Positions 7,586-15,906 of a stretch of 64,000 bases of DNA are shown here, in pieces. The notes under the pieces were generated by a model that saw only the letters and a program-made list of their open reading frames with translations, made no database searches and was not told the origin of the DNA. The first letter of the stretch is position 1; every line of letters begins with the position of its first letter. Position numbers and translations under genes: made by a program. Source of the stretch: an uncultured Clostridia bacterium (lineage in GTDB: Bacteria > Bacillota > Clostridia > Christensenellales > Borkfalkiaceae); NCBI GenBank assembly GCA_934247935.1, contig CAKQKE010000003.1:1-64000 (forward strand), written 5' to 3'.

Positions 7586-7761
7586 ACTGCGTGACTGCAA
7601 GTTGCAGCCACGCAGTAGTTATTTTTATATACAACTCTACTTTTATTCAACTCTGCGCCGTGTTTATTTTTATATAAAACAACAAAATCACAATAAAGTT
7701 TTACACAAAAAAAAGACTGTTTTACAGCATACGTGCGCTGTAAAACAGTCTTTTTGTTATT
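7586..7761 (+). repeat. Dispersed element copy B
   Basis: Shorter relative of the element at 5831-6097, in the same orientation. It has a leading hairpin (7586-7616, ACTGCGTG/CACGCAGT), two 16-bp tandem units, GCCGTGTTTAT, and a terminal palindrome (7710-7755) built on GCATACGTGCGC. With copy A it frames the XRE/hairpin/zinc-ribbon module. The rest of the 7496-7858 gap holds nothing else I can recognise. Confidence 0.75.
7720..7745. repeat. ATACGTAT palindrome, copy b
   Basis: Variant core ATACGTGC with perfect TTTTACAGC / GCTGTAAAA arms, between convergent genes. Confidence 0.65.
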
Positions 7762-7858
7762 ATTAATCCAAAAATTCTCAATATATTAATTTTAAAATCT
7801 CAATATATCAATTTAAATACTCTCACTATATCGATTTTAAAATTTTCCATCAAATCCA

Positions 7859-8434
7859 TCAAGCGGTAAACGCATAAGTAAGTTGCACTTCTGCGCCGTT
7901 TGCCATACGATAATCTATCGTTACTTTATTCAACGTGTTTGAATACTCTGCCGTAACGGTCATCCAGACGTAATAAACGTCAGACCCCAAAAATCCTTGC
8001 GCATTGTCAACGTTTGCCGTCATTTTGCCGCTGCTCCATTTTACCTGAGAAAAATAATCTTGGGCAAAATTGAGATTTACTTTTGCCATAGCAACAAAGT
8101 TTACTTCTACTTCATCGCCCGTTTGTTCTGCTACGTTTTCTCCGTTTAATTTAACGCTGCCCGTTTTTACCGATTTAAACTCGTCGGGCATTTCGTTTAT
8201 ATCGATTTTGTTTAATTGTTCTACCGAATAATCGATTTCAACCACATCGCCTCTGCGCACTGTAAAACGTGAAGTTAGCGTTTCGCCGTTAGACGTAGTC
8301 TTTACAGTCCTTTCCACAACAGAGTAATCTTGCTTTGCCATGTTGTCTAAATCGGTAAAACTTCCGCTTGCGCCACATGCCGAAACACACAAAAGCGAGA
8401 CAATCAAACTAATTAACACTAATATTTTTTTCAT
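7859..8434 (-). CDS. Small secreted lipoprotein of unknown function
   Basis: 191 residues; ATG 8434 with AAGGAG 9 nt upstream. The N-terminus MKKILVLISLIVSLLCVSAC is a lipoprotein signal peptide with Cys20 as the anchor. The mature part is predicted beta-rich, with alternating polar and hydrophobic stretches, and no catalytic motif that I recognise. It lies 13 bp downstream of the nuclease gene on the same strand, so the two are probably co-transcribed, and both are exported. I do not recognise the family. Confidence 0.75.
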   Translation of the reverse strand: MKKILVLISLIVSLLCVSACGASGSFTDLDNMAKQDYSVVERTVKTTSNGETLTSRFTVRRGDVVEIDYSVEQLNKIDINEMPDEFKSVKTGSVKLNGENVAEQTGDEVEVNFVAMAKVNLNFAQDYFSQVKWSSGKMTANVDNAQGFLGSDVYYVWMTVTAEYSNTLNKVTIDYRMANGAEVQLTYAFTA

Positions 8435-8447
8435 CGCCGTTATCTCC

Positions 8448-10568
8448 TTACAACAAGATTTGCTTTATAAAGTAAAGCATCGCCGCTGCCGCCGCAACGA
8501 CCAAAATTTCTTCTGCCGACACGTCAATTGCGGACTTCATATATCCGTTTAATTTCTCGGCATTTTCGTTGTAACTGTTTATTTCGCTCAAAAGCGTTGC
8601 ATAATCGGCGGAATACTCTTGTTTTTGTTCTTCGGAAAGTTTGTTATATTCGGCAACCGCCGTCTTAATGGCGTTAAACTTGCCTTGCATATCGTTTGCT
8701 TTTGAAATATTTTTTACCGCTTTGGTAAATTCGGACTCGGTAAACGGAGTGTCGGGGTCGGGTTTTTCAGAACCGCCGTCTTTCGTGTACTCAATGGTAA
8801 TGCTCACCAGATACCCTGCTCCGCTGTTGCCCGAGTCATAATTCAAAGAGAAATATGTGTCGCTGCCCGTAATATTCCATGTTGCGCCGCCCGAACTTAC
8901 TTTTTTAGAACCTCTGTTGTTGCTGCCTGTGGGCGCGCCGTCGACTTGACCGTAAGGCTGAGTCGAAGTCATTAAAGTCCAATCTCTGTCGCTCTTTGTG
9001 GAAACGACTGTAATCGAAGTAATCGCCCCCGGGGTCGCCGAAGTACTCGCTATATAATACGACGTACGATTAGAGTTGAATTGCATACTGTTTTTTTCGC
9101 CGCCGTAAATATAAGCAATACCGCTCACTCCTCCGCTCGACCAATTATAAAAACCGTAACTGCCGCTTAAAGAACTAAAACTATCTATCGTGACGGTGAC
9201 TACGTTTGTGTCGGACGGATCGGGATTTTCTCCCGAATCTTTTACTACCGTGACTTTAACGCTCATGGTAGAATTTCCGCATTTCGCGGTAACCGTCGTC
9301 ACGCCCGTGTTGACAGCCGTGATAACGCCGTCTTGCACCGTGGCAATGGTTTTGTCCAAGGAGTCCCACGTTACGCTGCCCGTTGCGTCGGCTGTGATTT
9401 TTACGCTTTCGCCGACTTTAAGCGTGACTTGCGTCTTATCCAAAACTATATCGTTTGAAACGGTGACTTTACAAGTAGCGGAAGCCGTGCCGTATTTTGC
9501 GGTAATCGTCGCAGTGCCTTCGCCGACAGCCGTAAGCACTCCGCCCGAAACGGAAACTACGTTTGGATTTGAAGTACTCCAAGTGAGACTGCCTTCGCCG
9601 TTCGTCGTCGCGGTAAGCGTTTCTTTTGCTCCGATCCTTAAAGTAAGAGTGGTTTTATTGAGTTTTACCGAAGTTTTATCTGGAGAAACTTGACCGTCTC
9701 CCCAAATCGCGTCGGCGTAATCTTCGTTGTCGATAAACGGGTTTCTGTTGCCCTGAATGGAGTAAATCGCCTCGTTTCTGTCCCTTTCGATTTGATCTAC
9801 GGGGTCTAAATCGTTCCACTCGAGAAGCATTTTTATCGCATCGCTTTCACTGCTTTTTGCAACGATATTTGTAAAACGCAACGTACCGAACGAGCCTCCC
9901 TTGCCGTTGGTCGTTCCGCCGACGTTGGTATAAGTATTATAATGAGTGTAGACGTAAAATACTATTCTCGCTACGTCGCCCTTTACTTTGTCGAGAGGCT
10001 CGAACGTATCCGAAGAAGCATTGACGTAACCACCCAATGCGACGTTACCGCCAGAAGAGTTTTTGTAATATGCGGGAATACCGTTTGTGGCAATGCCGTA
10101 TTTATGATTCCCTCTCGTACTGTTGAGACGCGATTCCGCAGGACGTATGTGATGAAGATCGCTGCCCGCACCGCTTGTGCCCCACATACCGTTGGATCTG
10201 CTTTGACACCAGACGTGTTCTCTGTTCCACGTGCCCGTGTCTCCGCCACCCCACGATTTGGCAATATCCTCCTGCGAGTAAAACTCCATTACCGAACTGT
10301 TGTTGCTGCCCTTGTCGGTTTTTATAACCGTATTCGGGTTTTTACAGTCGTTGTACGACGTGTATTTCGTGTGCGTCGTGGTAATGAGGTCGTGAAGTTG
10401 ACCGAGTAATGCGGTGTCTTCCGTTGCCGTAATCGAAGAATAATACGATTCGGCGGTTGCTGCGGCGTAAACCGTTTGGTACTGCTCGGGATAGAAAGTC
10501 AAAGCCCCTATGCCGAACGCAATCGCCATGCAAACGGATAAAATTGCTTTAAAGTTAAATTTCTTCAT
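8448..10568 (-). CDS. Secreted endonuclease I-type nuclease with Big_2 domains
   Basis: 706 residues; ATG 10568 with AGAGGA 8 nt upstream. Signal peptide about 1-36 (cleavage near VYAAA). The endonuclease I (EndA/NucM) domain spans about 40-290, with the beta-beta-alpha metal-finger residues NREHVW (115-120) and DLHHIRP (137-143). Two bacterial Ig-like Big_2 domains follow (about 297-370 and 374-443), then a beta-rich region (about 455-600), a short helical stretch, and a hydrophobic C-terminal segment (about 684-706) that could hold it in the membrane. It would degrade extracellular DNA for nutrient scavenging or biofilm turnover. Sequence-specific cutting is not expected in this family. Confidence 0.9.
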   Translation of the reverse strand: MKKFNFKAILSVCMAIAFGIGALTFYPEQYQTVYAAATAESYYSSITATEDTALLGQLHDLITTTHTKYTSYNDCKNPNTVIKTDKGSNNSSVMEFYSQEDIAKSWGGGDTGTWNREHVWCQSRSNGMWGTSGAGSDLHHIRPAESRLNSTRGNHKYGIATNGIPAYYKNSSGGNVALGGYVNASSDTFEPLDKVKGDVARIVFYVYTHYNTYTNVGGTTNGKGGSFGTLRFTNIVAKSSESDAIKMLLEWNDLDPVDQIERDRNEAIYSIQGNRNPFIDNEDYADAIWGDGQVSPDKTSVKLNKTTLTLRIGAKETLTATTNGEGSLTWSTSNPNVVSVSGGVLTAVGEGTATITAKYGTASATCKVTVSNDIVLDKTQVTLKVGESVKITADATGSVTWDSLDKTIATVQDGVITAVNTGVTTVTAKCGNSTMSVKVTVVKDSGENPDPSDTNVVTVTIDSFSSLSGSYGFYNWSSGGVSGIAYIYGGEKNSMQFNSNRTSYYIASTSATPGAITSITVVSTKSDRDWTLMTSTQPYGQVDGAPTGSNNRGSKKVSSGGATWNITGSDTYFSLNYDSGNSGAGYLVSITIEYTKDGGSEKPDPDTPFTESEFTKAVKNISKANDMQGKFNAIKTAVAEYNKLSEEQKQEYSADYATLLSEINSYNENAEKLNGYMKSAIDVSAEEILVVAAAAAMLYFIKQILL

Positions 10569-10713
10569 CTTTACATCCTCTTTATATTTTTATGATAAGT
10601 TTGTAAATACTTGTAAAAACGATTGTGTTATGCTTTATTGTGCGTTTTCTCAAACTACACGCCGGCGCAAATACTCTTTGCCGACATACAAATTACACAT
10701 CGACGCAGTTATT

Positions 10714-10742
10714 ATTATAAAACAATATATATAAATTGTCAA
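10714..10742 (-). promoter_or_regulatory. Promoter of the nuclease-lipoprotein operon
   Basis: Minus-strand TTGACA (10742-10737), 17-bp spacer, TATAAT (10719-10714). The leader would be about 140 nt. Confidence 0.75.
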
Positions 10743-10948
10743 TTATAAAGAAAAGTTTATTCGTTAAACTATGTATCGATAACGTGCGCTACACTTTCGA
10801 CGTAAAAACGGCGATGTATTAAGTATACGCATAGAAGATACGCATTAAAATATATACGATTTTTACTTGCATACAAAACACTCGTTTTATATATAAATTA
10901 TTTAAATCGTATGCGTTTTGTTTGATTTACTGCATATATTTTTGTATG

Positions 10949-10974
10949 TTTTGCCGCATACGTATGCTGTAAAC
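10949..10974. repeat. ATACGTAT palindrome, copy c
   Basis: Core GCATACGTATGC (10956-10967) with TTTTGCC / TGTAAAC arms. It lies in the long gap 10569-11351, downstream of the second LRR gene. Apart from this, the nuclease promoter and the long terminator, I see nothing in that gap. Confidence 0.65.
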
Positions 10975-11147
10975 TAGACATTTTACCATTTTTGGCGAGG
11001 CTGACGTGATTAGATTAAAAACGGCAACTTAACAAATTTCAACCGCCACCCTTTTGACTATATCGCAGTTTTTTTCTAAATAATTAAAATATTCCACAGT
11101 TTTATCTGAATAATACGACTTTAGTTTTTATATAAAACCGACAAAAT

Positions 11148-11270
11148 AAAAAAAGCGGTGCGCCGAATTTAACCGCCCGATTTTCGGAACTATCCTATTT
11201 TTAGGTACTACCCTAAACTTCGGAACTTCCCAAATTTTCGGAACTAATCAAATCTCGCCGCCGCTTTTTA
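11148..11270 (-). terminator. Long-stem terminator of the second LRR gene
   Basis: Base stem AAAAAGCGG (11150-11158) with CCGCTTTTT (11261-11269). Inside are three repeats of TTTCGGAACTA-type sequence that can form smaller stems. On the minus strand the U-run follows the stem, about 80 bp after the gene's stop. Confidence 0.5.
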
Positions 11271-11351
11271 TATTTAATTAAAATTTACAATACTTACAAA
11301 TCAAGCGCAATAGATATCGCAATCGACACGACTCCTATCTCAATCGACCAC

Positions 11352-14300
11352 CTATTCGCTTCTCTTCCAATAATAATTCACATAGGTCGAAGTAAGGTAC
11401 TTTGCCGCAGTCGAAGTATTTGCAAGGTCTGCACTTGAAATTTTAATTTTCGATGTGCTGTTTTCGCAATACTCCCAATTCGTAGTATTTTTAAACTTTA
11501 CATTTTTAAGTTTTTCACAACCGGAAAATGCAGACCAACCGATTGACGTTACGCTGTCGGGTATATCTATACTCGTAAGTCCGCTGCAATTTTTGAATGC
11601 TTCTCCGCCAATCGACGTTACACCGTTTCCGATTGTTATACTCGTAAGTCCGCTACAGTATAAAAACGCACAGCCGCCGATTGACGTTACTCTATCCGGT
11701 ATATTTATACTCGTAAGTCCATGGCAATCGTAAAATGCATACTCAGGTATTATCTTTACATTGTCCCCTATTGTTACGTTGCTTAAATTTGAACAACCTT
11801 TAAATATAGGAGAAGAATAATACCCCGCACTTGCACAATTCTCGGCATTCCATACAACACTCGTAAGTCCGCTACAACCGTAAAATGCTTCTCCACCGAT
11901 TGACGTTACTCTATCGGGAATTGTTATACTCATAAGTCCGCTGCAACCCTCGAATGCTCCCTTGCCGATTGACGTTACGCCACTTCCGATTATAATACTC
12001 GTAAGTCCGCTGCAATTTTTGAATGAAGAAGGTTTAATTGTCGTTGCCGCCTCATTTAAAATTACGGTTTTTAAACTTGAAGGTATGTAATAATGGTAAT
12101 AATATCCACTATTTATGTACTGACGCGTCAGTCCGCTTATTGATGAGTCTATAGAAATTTTATATCCAAAAATATAACCAAATACTTCGTCATAACCATT
12201 GCTTGCGGTTGTACTTTCCCCTATAAACGGTAAAGTCATACTCTCTAATGACGAGCAACCCTCGAATGCTCCCTTGCCGATTGACGTTACGCTACTCGGT
12301 ATATTTATACTCGTAAGGACTCCGCAACTCTCGAATGCTTCTCCGCCGATTGACGTTACACTATTAGGTATATTTATACTCATAAGTCCGCTACAACCGG
12401 AAAATGCAGACCAACCGATTGACGTTACGCTGTCGGGTATATTTATACTCGTAAGGCCTCCGCAACCCTCGAATGCTCCTCCGCCAATCGACGTTACTCC
12501 GTTTCCGATTGTTATACTCGTAAGTCCGCTACAACCGGAAAATGCCCCAGAATCTATAGAAGTTACGCTGTCGGGTATATTTATACTCGCAAGTCCGGTA
12601 CGACCGGAAAATACATACTGAGGTATTATCTTTACATTATCCCCTATCGTTACGTTGTTTAAATTTGAACAATCTTCAAATATAGAAAAAAGATAATCCC
12701 ATGCACTTGCACAATTCTCGGCATTCCAAAACACGCTCGTAAGTCCGCTGCAACCGGAAAATGCATACTGAGATATTATCTTTACATTGTCCCCTATCGT
12801 TACGTTGTTTAAATTTGAACAACCTTTAAATATAGGAGAAGAATAATACCCCGCTCTTGCACAATTCTCGGCATTCCAAAACACGCTCGTGAGTCCGCTG
12901 CAATTATAGAATGCATAGTCGCCGATTGACGTTACGCTGTCGGGAATTGTTATACTCGTAAGTCCGCTGCAATTTTCAAATGCATAGTCGCCGATTGACG
13001 TTACGCTATTAGGTATATTTATACTCGTAAGTCCGCCGCAAGCGGAAAATGCCCCAGGATCTATAGAAGTTACGCTGTCGGGAATTGTTATACTCGTAAG
13101 TCCGCTGCAACCGGAAAATGTCCCAGAATCTATAGAAGTTACGCTGTCGGGAATTGTTATACTCGTAAGTCCGCTGCAACCGGAAAATGCCCCAGGATCT
13201 ATAGAAGTTACGCTGTCGGGAATTGTTATACTCGTAAGTCCGCTGCAACCGGAAAATGCTCTTCCGCCAATCGACGTTACGCCGTTTCCGATTGTTATAC
13301 TCGTAAGTCCGCTGCAATTAATAAATGAAGAAGGTTTAATTGTCTTTATACCATCGCTTAAAATTACGGTTTTTAAACATGAAGGTATGTAATAATGATA
13401 ATGCTTGTAAGTTTTAGAACTATAGTCGTATTCTTCATATTGACATGTTGCGCCGATTATCGAAGACTCATACGAAGTCTCATATGAAGTAGTTGTCGTA
13501 TATCCGAAAATATAACCAAATACTTCGTCATAACCAGTGCTTGCGGTTGTACTTTCCCCTATAAACGGTAAAGTCATACTCTCTAATGACGAGCATCCGG
13601 AAAATGCTTCTTCACCGATTGACGTTACGCTATCCGGTATATTTATACTCGTAAGTCCGCTACAACCGGAAAATGCATACCAACCAATCGACGTTACACT
13701 ATCGGGAATTGTTATACTCGTAAGTCTGCTACAATTATGGAAAGCCTTACCTCCGATTCCCGTTACTTCTTTGCCTTTATATGCGGATTTTATTACGATA
13801 TCCGTTTTGTCGCAATTTAATCCGATAACAATATAACCATTGCTTCTTTCTTGAAGTTTTACATCATATTCATCCCAAACTGCCGTCAACGTCACGTTGC
13901 CGATAGAGCCTTTTGCAATTTCGGTTACTTTAACGCCTCCTTGTCTCCACTCCACAAAATCGGCGTTTATGTAATAAGCATCGTTTAATACTATCGTTTT
14001 GCTTTCGATTGTATATTCGAGCAGGTTGAGCGAACTATTCGTACCGCTGCCGCAGTCGTAAGTTATTTTATAAACTATCGGCGTATAACTTGCATTAAAC
14101 GTTACGTCTCCGATACTTCCTTTTTCTATTTTACCGTCGTTGTCCCAATTTGCAAAATCATAGCCGCGTTTTATCGGACAATTGACAAGCGTTATTTCGT
14201 CTTCGACCGTGTACGTCGTCGGATTTTCGCTGACTATTGTCCCGCCGTTTAAATTGTAATTAATTTTGTAAGTGACAATATTCCAAGTTACATCAATCGT

Positions 14301-15305
14301 AGTATCTTTCGTAATTGGTTTTGTAAAATCGTAGTTCCATTTACCGAAAGTATAACCTCTCTTTTTAGGTGCGTCGGGCATTATTGCGCACGAATCTTCT
14401 TCTACTTTTTGCGTCGATACCGTCATATCACAATATGTGATAAAAGCAACATTATATACAGCGCGACGATGAATCGTAACTGTATAAGTTGTAGTATTAT
14501 CTCCGATTATTTCTATAATATAAATCGTATTTTCCCCAACTGTTAACGGCACTTTTTTCGTAGGGATTTGCTGAGCGCCATAAACATCGAGAGAAACAAC
14601 ATACGTCGCTTTCCCGCTTACTTTTATTTCATCTACAAAATTAAATACCTCTTGTGAATTCGGAACTTTTGTGTATATAGTATTGTCTTCGTTTACCGTC
14701 AAAGACTTAAAAACAATCTCGTCTTTTTCAAGTTGAGGTATTTCTTCTGTATCAAGCAATCTTTCACACACTTCGCATTCTTTATGTCTTTTACCCACTT
14801 TTTCGTAAGTTGCCGCTTCGTCGATTATCCATTCGCCGGCTGTGTGTTTTGCCTTTCCGCTTACCTCGGTAACATGTTCACACGTAGCCTTATGCCAATG
14901 ATATTCGTCGTCACTTGTCCATTTTGCATCATACGTATGCGGTAATTTCGTCCCGACGTCTAAAATCGTATCGGTTGCGTCGCAACGGTCGCAAGTGGCG
15001 GTTTTTGTTCCGTCTTTTTCATGCGTTGCGTTGTTGTCCGAAACGTAGTTTTTAAAACTGTGCCCCAATGCGTTGCCATAAGCGAAAGTCGCCGTGCCTT
15101 TTTCTCCGCATTTGCACGAATAATAATACTTCGCCGCCTCTGTGCAAGTCGCTTCGCTGCATAAATACTCGTCCGTCACGTTTTCGACCGTGAACGAGTG
15201 CTTATGCTTGTTTCCGCCGTTGTTCCCCTTTCCGCATGCGGCAAAAGAAAGCGTCGTAAATATGCACGCCGCTATACACAACGCCACAATTAAAATTTTC
15301 CTCAT
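11352..15305 (-). CDS. BspA-like leucine-rich repeat surface lipoprotein, complete
   Basis: 1,317 residues; ATG 15305 with AAAGGAG upstream. Lipoprotein signal with lipobox SFAAC (Cys24). Order of parts: cysteine/histidine modules (about 35-200), a beta-sandwich-like segment (about 205-285), Listeria-Bacteroides repeats (GYTFGKWNYDF and related, about 290-475), then about thirty LRR_5 repeats. Two spacer blocks (ESMTLPFIGESTTAS...YIFGY) interrupt the LRRs. The C-terminal NTSTAAKYLTSTYVNYYWKRSE end is a typical cap for this type. Near-identical 69-bp tandem units occur at about 13040-13310, making repeat-number change by recombination likely. Surface adhesin or binding protein by family; ligand unknown. 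Confidence 0.92.
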   Translation of the reverse strand: MRKILIVALCIAACIFTTLSFAACGKGNNGGNKHKHSFTVENVTDEYLCSEATCTEAAKYYYSCKCGEKGTATFAYGNALGHSFKNYVSDNNATHEKDGTKTATCDRCDATDTILDVGTKLPHTYDAKWTSDDEYHWHKATCEHVTEVSGKAKHTAGEWIIDEAATYEKVGKRHKECEVCERLLDTEEIPQLEKDEIVFKSLTVNEDNTIYTKVPNSQEVFNFVDEIKVSGKATYVVSLDVYGAQQIPTKKVPLTVGENTIYIIEIIGDNTTTYTVTIHRRAVYNVAFITYCDMTVSTQKVEEDSCAIMPDAPKKRGYTFGKWNYDFTKPITKDTTIDVTWNIVTYKINYNLNGGTIVSENPTTYTVEDEITLVNCPIKRGYDFANWDNDGKIEKGSIGDVTFNASYTPIVYKITYDCGSGTNSSLNLLEYTIESKTIVLNDAYYINADFVEWRQGGVKVTEIAKGSIGNVTLTAVWDEYDVKLQERSNGYIVIGLNCDKTDIVIKSAYKGKEVTGIGGKAFHNCSRLTSITIPDSVTSIGWYAFSGCSGLTSINIPDSVTSIGEEAFSGCSSLESMTLPFIGESTTASTGYDEVFGYIFGYTTTTSYETSYESSIIGATCQYEEYDYSSKTYKHYHYYIPSCLKTVILSDGIKTIKPSSFINCSGLTSITIGNGVTSIGGRAFSGCSGLTSITIPDSVTSIDPGAFSGCSGLTSITIPDSVTSIDSGTFSGCSGLTSITIPDSVTSIDPGAFSACGGLTSINIPNSVTSIGDYAFENCSGLTSITIPDSVTSIGDYAFYNCSGLTSVFWNAENCARAGYYSSPIFKGCSNLNNVTIGDNVKIISQYAFSGCSGLTSVFWNAENCASAWDYLFSIFEDCSNLNNVTIGDNVKIIPQYVFSGRTGLASINIPDSVTSIDSGAFSGCSGLTSITIGNGVTSIGGGAFEGCGGLTSINIPDSVTSIGWSAFSGCSGLMSINIPNSVTSIGGEAFESCGVLTSINIPSSVTSIGKGAFEGCSSLESMTLPFIGESTTASNGYDEVFGYIFGYKISIDSSISGLTRQYINSGYYYHYYIPSSLKTVILNEAATTIKPSSFKNCSGLTSIIIGSGVTSIGKGAFEGCSGLMSITIPDRVTSIGGEAFYGCSGLTSVVWNAENCASAGYYSSPIFKGCSNLSNVTIGDNVKIIPEYAFYDCHGLTSINIPDRVTSIGGCAFLYCSGLTSITIGNGVTSIGGEAFKNCSGLTSIDIPDSVTSIGWSAFSGCEKLKNVKFKNTTNWEYCENSTSKIKISSADLANTSTAAKYLTSTYVNYYWKRSE

Positions 15306-15334
15306 AACCTCTTCTCCTTTGAAATTTTTTTAAT

Positions 15335-15505
15335 AAAAAAGTGCCGTATCCAAGCGAACACGACACTAGCAAAGTGCGTTTTCGCTCAGTTGCGACACCA
15401 ATTAACAATAATAACCTTCACGAAAAGATTTATGTAACGCGAAAAGGTACACTTATGCCCTAAGTATACGTTTCATGAAAGTTATTTAATTGGAGTCGCA
15501 GATTA
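15335..15505 (-). ncRNA. Structured 5' leader with antiterminator/terminator (copy 2)
   Basis: Same architecture as the leader at 3660-3857. P1 is 15486-15500 with 15391-15405; P2 is 15471-15485 with 15411-15426 (about 15 pairs); P3 hairpin is 15447-15469; the identical box TTTTCGCGTTACATA lies at 15431-15445. Antiterminator is 15374-15387 with 15352-15366; terminator stem 15341-15366 is followed by six U (15335-15340), then the AAAGGAG ribosome binding site. Stem sequences differ from copy 1 but pairing is kept, which supports the fold. Confidence 0.8.
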
Positions 15506-15534
15506 ATTTTACCACTTTTCCCGAATTTTTGCAA
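15506..15534 (-). promoter_or_regulatory. Promoter of the second LRR lipoprotein leader
   Basis: TTGCAA (15534-15529), 17-bp spacer, TAAAAT (15511-15506). Parallels the promoter at 3862-3890, including shared TTGCAAAAATT and AAAAGTG stretches. The gap from here to 15845 shows nothing further. Confidence 0.7.
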
Positions 15535-15845
15535 TAAAATTAATAAAATATTTACTTTTAAGCCACATTTACCGATTAAAATCGTGATTTTTATATCTAT
15601 AACATTGCTAATCGGACTCAAAAAGTCGCGCACATAAACTTAACCGAACGCAATTATAGTATTTGATGTATTCGACGTAAAAAAGATGGCAACACTGCTT
15701 TTGTAACCGTATATCTATTATATTCCTGCCATATGCCGCATACAATTATTAAGCGAAACATTAAGCAAAAGCGCGTCGGCGCATAAATTTCAAGATAAAT
15801 TTTGAGTTAAAATCACAAATATGCGGTAATATTTTCTTTTATGTC

Positions 15846-15874
15846 TTTACAAAATTATACTAAAATGTTATACT
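15846..15874 (+). promoter_or_regulatory. Promoter of the galactokinase-family gene
   Basis: TTTACA (15846-15851), 17-bp spacer, TATACT (15869-15874). The promoter overlaps an in-frame ATG at 15841, so translation must start later, at 15907. Confidence 0.65.
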
Positions 15875-15906
15875 GTAACCATAAAAATATAAATCTGAGG
15901 TCTATC

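Noticed and set aside
5831..7761. Insertion sequence or CRISPR array
   Set aside because: No transposase, cas gene or regular direct repeat/spacer pattern; the repeats are hairpin elements.
7539..7766. 75-codon ORF on the plus strand
   Set aside because: Same artefact as above, in element B.
9190..9693. 167-codon ORF antisense to the nuclease Big_2 domains
   Set aside because: Opposite strand of repeated Val/Thr codons gives a long open frame; no promoter, ribosome binding site or domain.
12199..12621. Antisense ORFs in the LRR gene (also 860-1051, 11455-11733, 13537-13836)
   Set aside because: Open frames follow from the LRR repeat unit read on the other strand; they repeat IDVTLSGIFILV without independent features.
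13009..13317. 102-codon ORF in a second frame of the LRR gene
   Set aside because: Frame-shifted reading of the near-identical 69-bp units.
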